From positions 9,541,521 to 9,605,520 of the forward strand of contig VZDJ01000090.1 of NCBI GenBank assembly GCA_008694505.1: a DNA stretch of 64,000 nucleotides. The letters are read 5' to 3'. Position 1 is the stretch's first letter. Every line of letters begins with the position of its first letter. The notes beneath the pieces are model-generated. The model did not search any database and was not told the origin of the DNA. It worked only from the letters and a program-made list of their open reading frames with translations. Source of the stretch: Cyanoderma ruficeps. Taxonomy: Eukaryota; Chordata; Aves; Passeriformes; Timaliidae. Shown in pieces: positions 28,139 to 40,015 of the stretch. A program made the position numbers and the translations under genes.

Positions 28139-31100
28139 GTAAGTGAAAGGAGTTGTCTGGATCCATCCAGCAAGGCAGAGAAACTCAGTGACATCCCAAT
28201 AAATCACATGACACTTTGCTCTTTCTTGCTCCTCCACAGCATGCCAACATTGCAAACCAGATGTTGCAAAACTGCTTGCAGGATATTTCTGGCAGAATGC
28301 AACACGTCTTGTCAAGGATGCTCCTTAGTACAGGAGGCCCATCAGATCCTATTTTATTAAGGTATTTTCCTGTTACAGTCAGAGATTGTCAAGGACTAGA
28401 AAGCACAAAAAGCAATAGAATTTGGTTTCATGGACTTTGAGAAAAGGGGGAAACAGTCTATTTATTTTTAGCAATGCTAATAATCTCATTCTTTGTATTA
28501 TAGCTATTTTACTTCTCTGTTATATTATCAGTCCTACTCTTTGCAATAGTGTATCCCACTGGATATTCACAGAAAAAGAATTCTTTGCCCTCATAAGTGG
28601 CTTTTGTAATGAAAAAAAGAGACCTGAAATCTGAAAACTGCTTGTTTTTACCTACCTCAGACCTTTATGAAAAAGGCAAACTGAAAGAGGAAAAGGTAAC
28701 TGAACCTTCACAAAAGGCAAGTAGGTAGCCAGGAAAGTTGATATATACTGGTCCAGCCTAAAGAACTGGATTGCTTTTTCCTTTTATGCACTTCTCAATC
28801 ATCATCATCGAATGTGACTCTTGTCTATTTTGTGCATCAAACCTGCTTATAGTCTAAAAATTTTACTTTCTTTGTGTTTGCTTTTAAGGCAGATCACAAA
28901 CTTTTAAGGACAATCAGCTATTCTAGAAACTCCTTATTCTCATGTTCCACTTGTATTTTATAAAAAATTCCATCTCAGCTGAAAGCATTCTGGGTATTTT
29001 GTATATAATACAAATGTAATGTTATTTTAATGAATGTTTGTACAGTGCTGGTCCTTTAGTTAAATTATGTAAAAAACAGGTGCACTGGACATGGGTAATA
29101 GGAAAATAAGTTTGTTTCGGGAACATAATTGCTACACTGATGACGGTAATAACAACACTGGCAGGCATTTGCTAATGTTCTTGAGTAGTATGATATTTGC
29201 AGTAAAGAAATATGAAAATGCTGATTTCAGGTATTCTTACTGTAATTTGTCAGGGTTTTTCTATTTATTTCAAATATATGGGACTTGTTTACTTAGGTCA
29301 AAGACAGCAAAATTTGCAGATACCTGCAGAAACCCTAATTAAGTAGGCTTTCTTCTTTGCTACTGTTGGTCACAGTTCGCTTTTATGCCAGCTCTGGTTT
29401 TTGACCATTTTCTATGTGTCCTGCATGTTCTGTTTGAAATACTTTAGAACCTAGAGACACTTGACCATGTACAGCTGATCCACTTCAGAAAGACTTCACT
29501 GCCAGTTATCCTCACGTGCCAATAGTGAGCAATGCAAAGCAATTCCTGACAGACATGAGTATTCATCTACCACAGCTTCTAGTGCAATCAAGCAAAATCA
29601 GTGAAAGGCTCTGCTTGACTTCAGCATGCTTTGGCTCAGATTTGCAGAGCCTGGTGCTTAAAGGTATTCAAGATGCCTAAGGGGGCTGGAAGCACCTTGT
29701 GGATTTCTCAAGAGTCATAAAACATGCGCCATGTCCCAGATGATTCATCAAAAATTCCTGTTGCTGTGTTGAAACCGGCAGTATGGATTACAAATATGCT
29801 TAACCCTTGGTGTTAAATAATGTTGAACCACATTTTAACACAAATGACAATAATCTAGACCCCCACAGGTCTCTTCTGAATTATCACCTTTAGCCCAGCA
29901 GTGCCCACCCAAACCAACAGAATCAGATTTGCAGAAATGCAAAGCTGGATATTGCATTCAATGCTTGTCTTACAATTCAAGGGCAGTTTCAACAACAGGT
30001 CTCCACTTCGCACATTGCATTTTGAGTGCTGAGCCAAACCAGCCCTCAAAGTTTCCCTGAAACAATATTAACAGTCATCCACTCACTATTAACAACAGAT
30101 TAAATTATGAGGAGCATTGTGCTCTACTAAACACTATTCTCTACTATTCTTGCTAGAAACTGGCTTCCAGTGTTTTATGCACCTGTTGTAAAAGGGAAAT
30201 GATGTTTCATCTTAACAAAAACTCTTTGTTATTATGCACAACCATTATTAATGGATTACACTTTTAATCCACTTTGCCACATAAATAGAAAATCTATGGT
30301 TTGATAGGATTAAGCATTTAACAAAGTATTATTATTATAATTATTGCTTTCCAAAAACTGTTATTTTCTACATAACTTTTTTGCACTAGTAAGTGTTTTA
30401 ACTTCTTCAAAATAAATGTTTATTTTGGACCTTAAAGCCAGAAAGTTGCTGCTTTCCCGACAGATCAGTGCCTCACACACACTCCCATTAAATTCAACTG
30501 GAAGAGGAGCATGGCCCAAGAAAATAATCTGTAGAAAAACAAATCTACGTTCTATCAACCTAATAGACATTAAAAGAATTAATTATAAGTCTCAGAAGTG
30601 AGAATAGTCAAAATGACATAGCATATAAAGATATCTTTAATAATTATCTTAACAATTTCTAATCACATTTAGAATCCTGTAAAGTTATCAAAACACTTAA
30701 GTAATCTGAGCTTGAGATGTTTTCTATTTACTCAGAATTCAAAGAGCTCCTTTCATGTGAAAGGCAGAAACAGCTTTGAAGATAAATGACAAAGGAGTGA
30801 GGGAAACCCTAAACAAATCATACTTCTGATTAAAGTATTATGTCCTTAATGTAATCTCCCACATTTCTCATGTTCCTTACAGATTTTAAGCAACACATTC
30901 AGACCAAAATTGTCCTCAAAAAATTTTTCTCAATACTACCTTGAGCATAAATTGTAAAATTACCCTGTACATTTTGCCTGCCTGAAATGTATAGTTCTAT
31001 AGCTCGCCTTTTAGTCTTTGCACTGTGCCATTGGGAATTATTTACAATATTCAGAAGAATTTTCTCATCCCTTCTCCCAGTGAGAGAGAACATATACTAC

Positions 31101-32408
31101 TCATTATGTTGATGCAAATGAGGCAGCAGTTAATCATCTGCTTTGAAAACAAGGTACTCGGGCATTATTTAATTCCCTAAACCAGCAAACCATGTGTTTG
31201 CATTTATACAAATTGATCTCGCTATTGCAATGTTGGAAAAAACCACCAGCAAACATGCGCTAAATGCAGAGTGAATTCTGGCCTATAAGCCTCTTTCTCT
31301 GTTTATTTGCATTCAGATAATTTCTAGAGTTGGACTTTTCTGTGGTTTTTTTCCCAGCCACAATTTTACTCACTTCAACAAGCTTGTCCATATCAAGGAA
31401 GGCAAGATTAGGCCCTTAATTTGTAATGGAGCCCAAGTAGTTGCAAAATCAGTGCATACTATTAAAAGCTCTAGAAATTAAAAAAAGCCAAAGTAGGAAT
31501 AAAAGTTTGAGCTCCATTAGATGGTCATCTCAATGCAGCTTAATAGAGAGTCCCTCCCAAGATTTTTGAGGAGTTCTACAGGTCTGACAGCAAGAGATAT
31601 TAAATATCCCTACTAATGATTACCCTAGAACTTCTAAACATTCAAGAAAACAAACAAACATCTGAATGGGAAATACTAACTTGTTTCAACAGGAAAACAA
31701 AAAGATTATTTATTTTTAAAGCAGTATTTTTAATCTGTTTAGTAATACACCCATAAAGAGAAATCTGCTGAGAAAACAAAGAGCTCTGCTGAGCAGTAAG
31801 CCTACAAAGTAAAGTATTCTTAAAACTGATTCCATGGCATGCCTTACACAATATGAAAGATAATAATAATAATAATAATGTGGAAGAATAAAAGGACTTT
31901 TTGAAGTGAAGACAATGCTTTAGACTTAAAGTTCTAAAAGCCAAATATCCTTACCTTGCTTTACAGAAAACAAAATACACAAAAAAGTACACAGGCTGTG
32001 GGGTTTTCTAAACCTACTCTGTATCACTGTAAATTTAAGAATGTTTAGTTGTTAGCCATCAAGAAAAATGTTTTGAGAATAGCACAACAGACTGGCTAAG
32101 TTTGTCTTTCATTTTCTGGAGTTTTGGGGGGGTTCCCGTCCAAGAATTCAAATAATCGCATGGTGAAGTGAGATAGAGCACTCGACACTTCGGATTTCAC
32201 TACTAGAAAGTCCCTCTGGAGAGACCAAACTATGCGCATTATTCATATTCCAGATTTTGGACATCAGGTTTACTTCACATGACAGCGTGGGCTACATGTT
32301 GATCATGCAGAACTGTTAGCTGAGAAACTTGCTGTGCGGCTCCAGCGTGCTTATTTCCCTCTCAGTGAAACAGCACTGCTTACTCAGACCGAAACAGGAG
32401 GAGAATAG
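28139..32408. other. Upstream DNA, possible distal regulatory sequence
   Basis: AT-rich, without coding signal. The part from about 31110 to 31400 has several homeodomain-like TTAATCAT/TTAATTC cores and an ATTTGCAT octamer at 31305-31312, the texture often seen in conserved non-coding enhancers near developmental genes. Conservation cannot be judged from one sequence. A short (TAA)n lies at 31860-31879. Confidence 0.35.
31860..31879. repeat. (TAA)n microsatellite
   Basis: About six and a half ATA/TAA units on the plus strand. Confidence 0.9.
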
Positions 32409-32429
32409 AGCGCTGTGCATAAAAGCGCT
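32409..32429 (+). promoter_or_regulatory. Candidate TATA box upstream of the CpG island
   Basis: ATAAAAG at 32419-32425 is bracketed by two copies of AGCGCT (32409-32414 and 32424-32429), 15 bases apart. The 32130-32500 stretch also carries scattered CpGs that survive outside the main island. If used, transcription would start near 32450 and the 5' leader would be about 890 bases long if unspliced. That leader would contain an upstream ATG at 32827, which opens a frame ending at 33237. The CpG island itself offers an alternative, TATA-less start region. Confidence 0.35.
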
Positions 32430-32769
32430 GCTTCTGGATTACATTACTTTGATGAGGAATCTTTTTGACCTTTAGGGCAGCCGACTTCCACAAGTGACGA
32501 AAGATCCCTCTTCACCCTGCAGTGCATTTCTTCATGCAACTAGAGGGTTACGAGCTCCCTTCCTTTTATCCAATTCTCTGCTGTATCAATTAAATCAGAT
32601 TAAGCTGATCGTTATTATTTTTCCTTTTTCTCTTTCTTTCCTTTTCATTTTTGCTCAAAGGAGGCACCATCACATTTCTATACAGACATTGGGCATTGGC
32701 ATTATCATTTCATTTTTTTTAGCTTCGCATTCTCAGTGCTCGTAACCAACACATACCCTGAACACAGCC

Positions 32770-34165
32770 CATACACCGGGCAGAGGCAAAGCAGGGGTAG
32801 GTGAAGCGGGAATCGGTTTGTCCCGCATGCTCGCCACCCCCGGCACCCTCGGCTTCACAGCGCCGCCCCGGAGGCAGCGGCAAGCCCGGGCGGCGGGGGA
32901 AGCACAGCCCGGGCGGCACGGCAGCCTGCCCCGGCGGGGCGGTGGCGGAGGGGGCTGCCCGCGGGGCTCCCCCCGCCTGCGCGCCGTGTACGGGAGGGGC
33001 GGGGGCTCGGGTCGGGCAGCCGCGCCGCCGCCGCCCGGCTCCGCCTCTCCGCTGCTGCGCTCAGTCCTGGAGCGCCGCTCGGCTGCCAGAAGGGAGCCGC
33101 CACCTGCTCCGGTGCAGAGTCGCTCCTCGCTGCGCGCCGAGAGGGAGAGCAGCCGCCCCGCCGCCCGCGCCCGGGAAGTTACCGCTGCTCCCGCCGCCGG
33201 GGGAAAGCCGCCGCTGCTTCTTCCCGACCTCGACTAGGGAGAAGTCGCCGCCGCGCTCCTGTGCGAGAGGGAAGAGCCCCCGCGGGCGCGCCGCCCCGCT
33301 CCGCCGCCGCCTCCCGGTCCCGCCGCGGGCAGGCGGGATGATGGAGCTCCCCGCCGCCGCCGCCTGCGCCTCCTGCCGCCGCCGCCCGCTGCCGCCCCTG
33401 CTCTGCCTCCTGCTCGCAGCGCTCTGCCTGCCCCCAGGTGAGCGCCCGCCCGCGGGAAGCCGTGTCCGCGCCGTCCCGGCCGCGCGTAACTTGGCGGAGG
33501 GGAGGCTGGGGCGCAGGTGGCCGTGCCCGCCCGCCGCTCCACGGAGCGCCTCGGCACCTACCGCGGGCTCCCTGCTCGCCGGGGGTCGCTCCCGACCGGC
33601 GGTGCCCGCCGCATCCCGCTGCTCTTCTGGGGGAGAGCCGTCCTCTCCTGCCCTCCGAGGGTGCGCCGGCTGCTGCCGTCTCTCCTGCGGGAAAGGCAGG
33701 AGCTGCCCCAGCGATGAGGGGGACCGAGAGGTGCTGGTCTCATCTTTCCGCGTGGGAAGCGGCGGTGGAGTCCCTCCGGGGCGTTGTCAGCGGCCGCCGG
33801 GCAGCGCTGCCCCCGCGGGAGCGAGAGCCCGGTGCCGTGCCGCTTTCACTTCCAGGCTGAGCGGCACGTCAGCGCGGCGAGCCGCCTGCAACTTCGGCGC
33901 TTCAGCCGCTTCTCCCCTCCGTGCCTTCAGTGCCGGCCGTGGCCGTGCCGGCAGCCCCCGGGACCGGCGACCTCCCGCCGCTTTCCGCCTCTGATGGGAG
34001 CCCGGGCAGCGCGGCGGGGGCTGCCCCGTGTCGGTCCTCCCTGCTTGGGCAGCCCGCTGGGGCAGCGCTGCGTGCCTGAGGCTGCTCCGGCGGATCGGGG
34101 TGGCGTGGGTAACTTCGCTTCCCCTCCCCGCTTCGTGAAAGCACTCCTGAGTGAGGCGCTAGGGA
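32770..34165. promoter_or_regulatory. CpG island promoter
   Basis: An abrupt switch from AT-rich DNA to about 1.4 kb of very GC- and CpG-dense sequence, falling back to background near 34165. It contains a perfect GC box, GGGGCGGGGG, at 32996-33005 (Sp1/KLF type) and many GGGCGG/CCGCCC-like cores. There is no TATA box inside. It encloses the first coding exon on the plus strand, so it is best read as that gene's promoter plus first exon and the start of intron 1. CpG islands of this kind usually give dispersed start sites and often fire in both directions. I see no convincing minus-strand first exon. Confidence 0.93.
33338..33437 (+). CDS. First coding exon: signal peptide of an unidentified secreted or membrane protein (partial)
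   Basis: The ATG at 33338 is the first in its frame after an in-frame TAG at 32798-32800. A second ATG follows at once (33341) and has the better context, with A at -3 and G at +4, so the protein may start at Met1 or Met2. The exon gives 33 codons: an N-terminal Ala/Cys stretch (residues 6-13), a basic RRR at 14-16, and a hydrophobic core LPPLLCLLLAALCLP at 18-32, a classic signal peptide directing the product to the secretory pathway. The exon ends CCCCCAG and is followed by GTGAGC, a near-perfect donor, leaving one base over (phase 1). Phase-1 junctions right after a signal peptide are typical of modular extracellular proteins with Ig, EGF, CUB or receptor domains. I do not recognise the gene. 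The open frame runs on into the intron only because GC-rich DNA lacks stops. Confidence 0.75.
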
Positions 34166-37100
34166 AGTAGGAAGGCGCAGAGAGTGCTAAATATCCTAAT
34201 TGTTCTGGGAATATTTTGGCTATGAGGTGTTTGTAGGCTTTGTTTTGTAAATATTGAGCGTGAAAGTGAAGTCTGAGGGAAAAGCTGTGAAGTGAGGAGT
34301 TCTGCATTCAGCGCGGGGACCGTCTCATTATTTTTGTAGAAAGAGCGTCAGCCTGTGGTAAAATTTTGTATTGCTTTAAGAAATGGCTTTGCCTCTCTGT
34401 GTGCCTTTGCAACAACGGGGGGTTTGCAGAAGTGTTGGAGCTGGTGGTGGTTTTTCATTCCTGGCCTCTGCCTGGTTGTTACGCGCTCTCCAGTTAACCA
34501 TTTACGGCCGGCATGGTTTTGGCGAAAGGGAAGAGAAGAGCAGACCTTTTTCACTAGATTCATTTTATGCTTGTGTTTTACAAGCTCCAAGTAGAAAACT
34601 AGCTACAACAGTAAAGCAAGGCTGCTGAATCTGTAATTTCAAATAGAATGGTAAAAAAGCTCCGGACAGAATCAACAGCAATATTGGAACAGTAAGCAGT
34701 GTGGCAGGCTGTGCTGCTAGGCTTTTGCTTTGGCAAATACAGGGTATAATCACTGTCAGACATAATAAATACCAGTCCCGATGGCAGAGCTTACAAAGAA
34801 TGCTGGTTGCTGTGATGCAGAGAAAGTCTTCAGGAAAGATTGTTCATTTTAGGAAATCTTGAAGGCATGTGGATTATCAGAGGGATAAGCCCCTCAGCTT
34901 CTAAGAAACAAGACCTGGCCCCTGTGGAGAAATTTAGCCCAGTAAATACAAAACGATCTTGGTGATTGTATGACTATCTACATTTTCCATTTGAAGAAAA
35001 CGTGAAACCATAAAATATCTCAAAGGTTGTGTTGCTGGAGCTGTATAAAAAGATGGCACCTGACTCCCTATGATCTTAATAGGTTGTCAGCAAAACCATT
35101 TAACTTGTTCTTTCTGCTCTTCACTCCTTCCTTGCCCCCTCAAGGAGAAGCTCAGGCTAACTGTAAGGAAATACATGTAGGGAGAAATCAGCCCCACCTC
35201 AGCTTAGAAACTTTCCCTGCAGTACTGAAAATGCCTGGAAAGCCCAGTAGTAGATTTAAGCCTCTAGTTCTTTATTTATTCTGAGGAATATCAAAGATGT
35301 TAAGATACAAAAATACCTATAAAAGGTATTGCTGTAGTTTTACTGGTTCTTACCTCTTGCTATCTCAGCTATTTTAGATTGTAGCTAGTTTGCTATCATC
35401 TAAACAAATTATGGATGTATTACTCTATCATGGTGCTTGGCTTTTGGGAGTTCCATTTGAGCTTTGGATGTGGAAAGCAAAAGGTGAGCTATTAAAAGCA
35501 TATTAAAAGTTTATGTGCCTCAGTTGTAAAAATCTCTGGCAATATTCAAGATGGACTGGAGATCCTTGTGAGAAAACTTGATTTTGTTTCTTCACAGAAT
35601 AAACTGCTTAGGAAGATACCAATCTTAAAAAGAGAGAAAGGGTCCGAGTGCACATTTGACACAGAGACTGACTCTAGGTCAGACTAAGTTTGAACACCAA
35701 ATATAATCTCATACATCTCTAGAGGAAATACCTGTATGTGGAAAAAAGTCAGCTCTTAATCAGGAGCTAATCATGACCTTTCCCCCTCCTCCTGCTTTCT
35801 GTTGGATTATAACAATGAAGCTTGTAGTCTCTCATTTTATGACTAGACTTGTTACATATTGCCAATATTGCCTAAGCCTAGTGAGACTGAAACACGTAAT
35901 CTTATTCAGGATAACTCATTTTGTTCTCACTCCTGACTGCGTTTTTCCCCTGGTATATCTGGTGTGACTTTCTGAGTTCTAGGGGAACTGGATTTCTATA
36001 TTAAGATCTGGAGTTCACATGGGTTTTCTGAAACTGAAGTCAGAAAACATCTGTACCACGTGTATGTGCTTCAGTGTGCCATTTATTTGTGGTCCAATAT
36101 CCAGGTAACAAACCAGACTCATTCCTAAGTGAGTTTTAATTGTTAGATTGATTGCTTTGGGAAGCATTTGATATATTTAGGGTTTTGGTGTTTTTCTGTT
36201 TTGGTCTGAAAGCTTTCCAACATAAACTATTTTTCTTGTGCTCTCACCTCTGCTGTTGGGTTTGTAGCACTGGGAAGGCAGAGAGCAACAGCAGAAATCA
36301 TCCAGGTCTGTAAATCCCTGAAATTTCAGCCGGGTGATTTTTATTGAAGAATATATATGTTATGTTCATTGAATAAATATCTCTTGTCACAAGTCATATT
36401 TAATTTCAAGATATTTTATTTTCACCTTCCAACCTGTGTAAGAGTAATCCCCTTTCTTGCAGTACCATCCATTCTCCTTCCTGAAAGTAACCTGAGTTGT
36501 TAAAATTATTTACCCTGGGTTTATATATTATGTTCTTTGTAGTAGAATTCATTTGTTGACTTACTTTCAGCAGAAATTTTTGGGGAACAGAACGTCTAAA
36601 TATTTATGCAAGATGATATGTAAAGGGGAAAGTAAAATAGTGTAATTGTTTTATGTAATGCAAATTACATCGGTGTGATCAGGCTAAAACTATTCTCTAT
36701 TTTCTTGCGAGTTATTTTACTTATGCAGTGGGGTTTATAGTCTTAAGAAGTAAGAGTGCTCACTGCAGATTTCCATGGTGTCATACCTGATTCCATATGA
36801 GATCCTTCTAAGCCATATGAAAACAAGCATTTCTGTAGCAGCAATAGCTTTAATATATTGGCTGCTCATACCGTATCACATCATTGTGGACTGTTTTGGG
36901 TTCCTACCAGAGGACTTTCTGGAGAGTATTTTCTGGTCAAAGTGGTTTTGGACTTCTTGGGTGAAATAAAAGCAGATTGCCAGTAGGAAACTGACTACAC
37001 AGGAGCCCCACCTCTCTGTATGCACTTGGAGCCTAGTAACACTGGAGAGACTGAGTATGCTTATTTTCTAGGAGCTGTAATTTGTAATTGGATCTCCTAA

Positions 37101-39405
37101 CACTAGATTATCAATATTCAGTCTTCCCTTATTGTGATCTGTGCTCCTGGACCATAACATGGTGATCACAGATAAACTGGCTTGAGGTCTGATCTCCAGT
37201 GGTTGTTCCACTGCTGTTTCACACATGGGAGCTTTGTGGCTTTTTAATACTAGCATGCTGATTGTTGAAACTGTTCTTCCACATCTCTAATGGTATGGTC
37301 TTGGTTAGTTCTGCCAGCTCTTATTGGAGGCTAGACTTTATAGATTGATTTTTACCATACCTAAACCCCCATATTTTTCAGGCTCTCTCTTCAGTGGTGC
37401 TCAAGGCTCTTGTGGGTTGACTGGTGTGCGGCTTTTACCTCTGATAATACAATCATTTTTTTAAATTAAAAAAAAGCACATAAAATGTAAGGCCGCATGT
37501 GTAAGAGAATTGAGGACCTGTTGCAATATTCTGATTTCTCGCAAGTTCCTGTCTTCAAGAAGAATAGTTACGCTTCCATGCACTGATGCTCAAATGACTC
37601 TTAAAGAACTGTAAATGCTGTAGGGTGATAATTAGAAACGACTCAAGCAGAACGTGACTTTTCCAGGAAAACCTGAATATTAACAACTCCCCTTGATATG
37701 AAATGGTTGAGTGTAATCTTCCCAGAAGACAAGACTTTGACCTACATGTTCTTTATCTCGGTGTATTTTCTTTAATGGGAACAGGATGAATATTGAAGGA
37801 GGCTGTACATTTCTGCCTTTAATACACTAGGAAATGAATCTCATCATTTAGAGAGGAGATTGCAATACACCTTGTATTCTGACGGTCCACTACTGTCAGT
37901 GATCAGTTCAAGTTTCTTCCTATTTTTTTCTTCTCTGGTTTTGTTTTCCTTTTCTTCTTCCCCAGTGTGTTTTATTGAGGATGGCTTGAATCACAATCAT
38001 TCCTACACCAGTGGATGTTAATCTACTGCTCCAAAGTGTTGGCTCTTTTGAGGAGTTTCTGCCTAGCTTAAGATCAAATTGCATTTGTTATCATACATAT
38101 AGGTCTTCAGAAAGGCAAATAAATATTTGCCTATTAAAACACTGATGCTTCTACTGAACTAGTTTTTTTATTGTTGATAAGAAATACGCTTGTTTTGGGA
38201 GGTAAAAAATGGAAGTAAGTGATAAAATAGTGCAGAGAGCAAAACAGAGCACATGCAGCTTCAGGGTATGATTTTTAGAGGTTATCAGGGGTTAGAACAG
38301 TTCTGTAACGTTTGGGTAGAAAGCATTTGAAGTGCTTTCAACAGCAATGGAAATACTAAGCTGTTCCCTTGATAAGAAGTAAAAAGTGCAGTCGGTGATT
38401 TAATGAGTGTTTCAGCAGTCTGTATATCCATTTATTTTGTTTAGGTTGTATTCTGTGCAGTTAACCCCGTGTCGTGAAGAAAAACTTCAAAAGCTGCATT
38501 CATGTGTTGTGTTTTGTGCTGTGGTAGCACCATCTGTGTGGCATGTCCTGGAATCATTAATCATGGGTGTTGGTCACAGCAGTTTTGGACCTGAGGGGAA
38601 ACTCTCCAACAGCAGCCAAGGACAGCAGAAGTCCCTGGGGCTGGAGCCCTGGCAGGCAGTGACATTTTGGCATGTGTCATAGGCTCTGTGTGGTGGCTGT
38701 CCCCTTCCCTTAGCTGTCTCTTGCATACAGTGTATGTGACGGGTCCCAGCTGCCCAGTCTGGAAGGTTTTGAGTTTTTATTAGAACATCGATTCTGACCA
38801 TAGTTGACGTATTTTAAACTTTGAAGAGATATTGGCAGCTAATTCAATAGAGGGAGCTCCGCTACCTTACTGTTAGAGGCAGCGTCTCAGCTTTTCCCAG
38901 ACCTCTGGTTTCAGCCAGAAAGTTATATTAAAAGCCTTTATTTCTTCACAGTGTTTTGTCGTGCTAGGCTTTGTTATTGAAAGCATCTTGCTTTCATCAC
39001 AGGCTTCCTTGTTGGATGAAGGGGAAGGAAGGACTAATCCAAATCACGTACTAGGCATACCCAAAAAGATGACTCAATCAGGGATAGTTCTCTTTTGCTG
39101 CAAGGCTTTGGGTGTTTCAGATGGATACACTACAGATTCAGGCTTTTAAGTGACGCTTTCTTGTGTGCAGAGGCAGGTGGTGAAATTCATGGAGAAGCCC
39201 AAAAAGAATTAGAATAAATAGTGGGCATTTCTGGGGATTGAATGGGCCGAGGGTGGTGTGGCATGAAATAGGATACAAACAGGATAAGGAAATGATTGTA
39301 CCAAACTTACTGCTGGGGGAAGAGGAAGCTAGAACACTTCCAGTAAAATGTTAGGTAGGACATTTTTTTTTAAAAAGTCTGTTTTTTCAGTAAGTTCTTC
39401 TAGGA
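34166..39405. other. Intron DNA, nothing recognised apart from an octamer site
   Basis: Mostly AT-rich sequence with no repeat I can name and no exon-like cassette. The octamer palindrome at 36653-36670 is the only discrete motif worth marking. Confidence 0.45.
36653..36670. promoter_or_regulatory. POU octamer inside a short palindrome
   Basis: ATGCAAAT at 36658-36665 is a perfect octamer (POU/Oct site). It sits within ATGTAAT at 36653-36659 and its inverted copy ATTACAT at 36664-36670. Overlapping octamer and ATTA-type homeodomain cores are known from enhancers. Without conservation or chromatin data this remains a motif match. Confidence 0.3.
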
Positions 39406-40015
39406 TTTTTGTTGGGTTTGTTTGGTTTTTTTTAAAGAAAAGTGGACTATGTATGCCATTCTTTAAACATGGTTATTGTGAAAGAAGACAGCTTAAGTGT
39501 ATGCTTTTAACTTATTCTATGTCTATAACACAGAAAAGCATGCATACAGAAAGCTGATAACTGCTCTGTAAACTTAGGACTTGATATTTTCCTTGAATAC
39601 TTTCATTTTTTAAATAGTATTTCTTATCAGATGGCTTTGAAACTAATTATGAAGTCCCAATAAAGAACAAGACTTCTAAAAAAATATTCTTTGAGTCACC
39701 TTCAAGTAAGCTTGTAATGAACTCAGCATTATTCTTCAATGAAATGAATCCTGGACAAATGCCCTTTATCGTTCCACTTGCTGCAGAAGTTGCATTTTTT
39801 AAATTCATTTTTCTCCAATTTAGCTAAAGAAAATAACCATAGATATTGGAGAACAAAATAGATGTAGCTTGTGTATGGTTTGATTTAAGTGTGGCATTTT
39901 ATGTACAACTGACTTATTTCATGGTTTTGTTGTTTTGGCTTTTTAATGTGAATTTTTGGTGGGGTTTTGGGTTTGATTTTTTATTTTGTTTGTTTGTTTG
40001 CTTGTTATTGTTAGA
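39406..40015 (+). repeat. G/T-rich low-complexity patches
   Basis: Two patches, about 39406-39436 and 39925-40010, are nearly pure G and T on the plus strand (TTGGGTTTGTTTGGTTT-like; TTTGTTTGTTTGCTTG). They do not contain the TTAGGG telomere unit. They match in style the tracts near 43576, 60060 and 63000. Confidence 0.7.

Noticed and set aside
33234..33557. Arg/Gly/Ala-rich minus-strand frames in the CpG island
   Set aside because: Low-complexity translations of CCG/CGG runs on the strand opposite the signal-peptide exon, without splice or start context.
32801..33994. A 397-codon open frame across the CpG island read as one long protein
   Set aside because: It opens with GTG, has no in-frame ATG before 33338, and runs through a near-perfect splice donor at 33438. 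Absence of stops is expected in DNA this GC-rich. Only 33338-33437 is kept.
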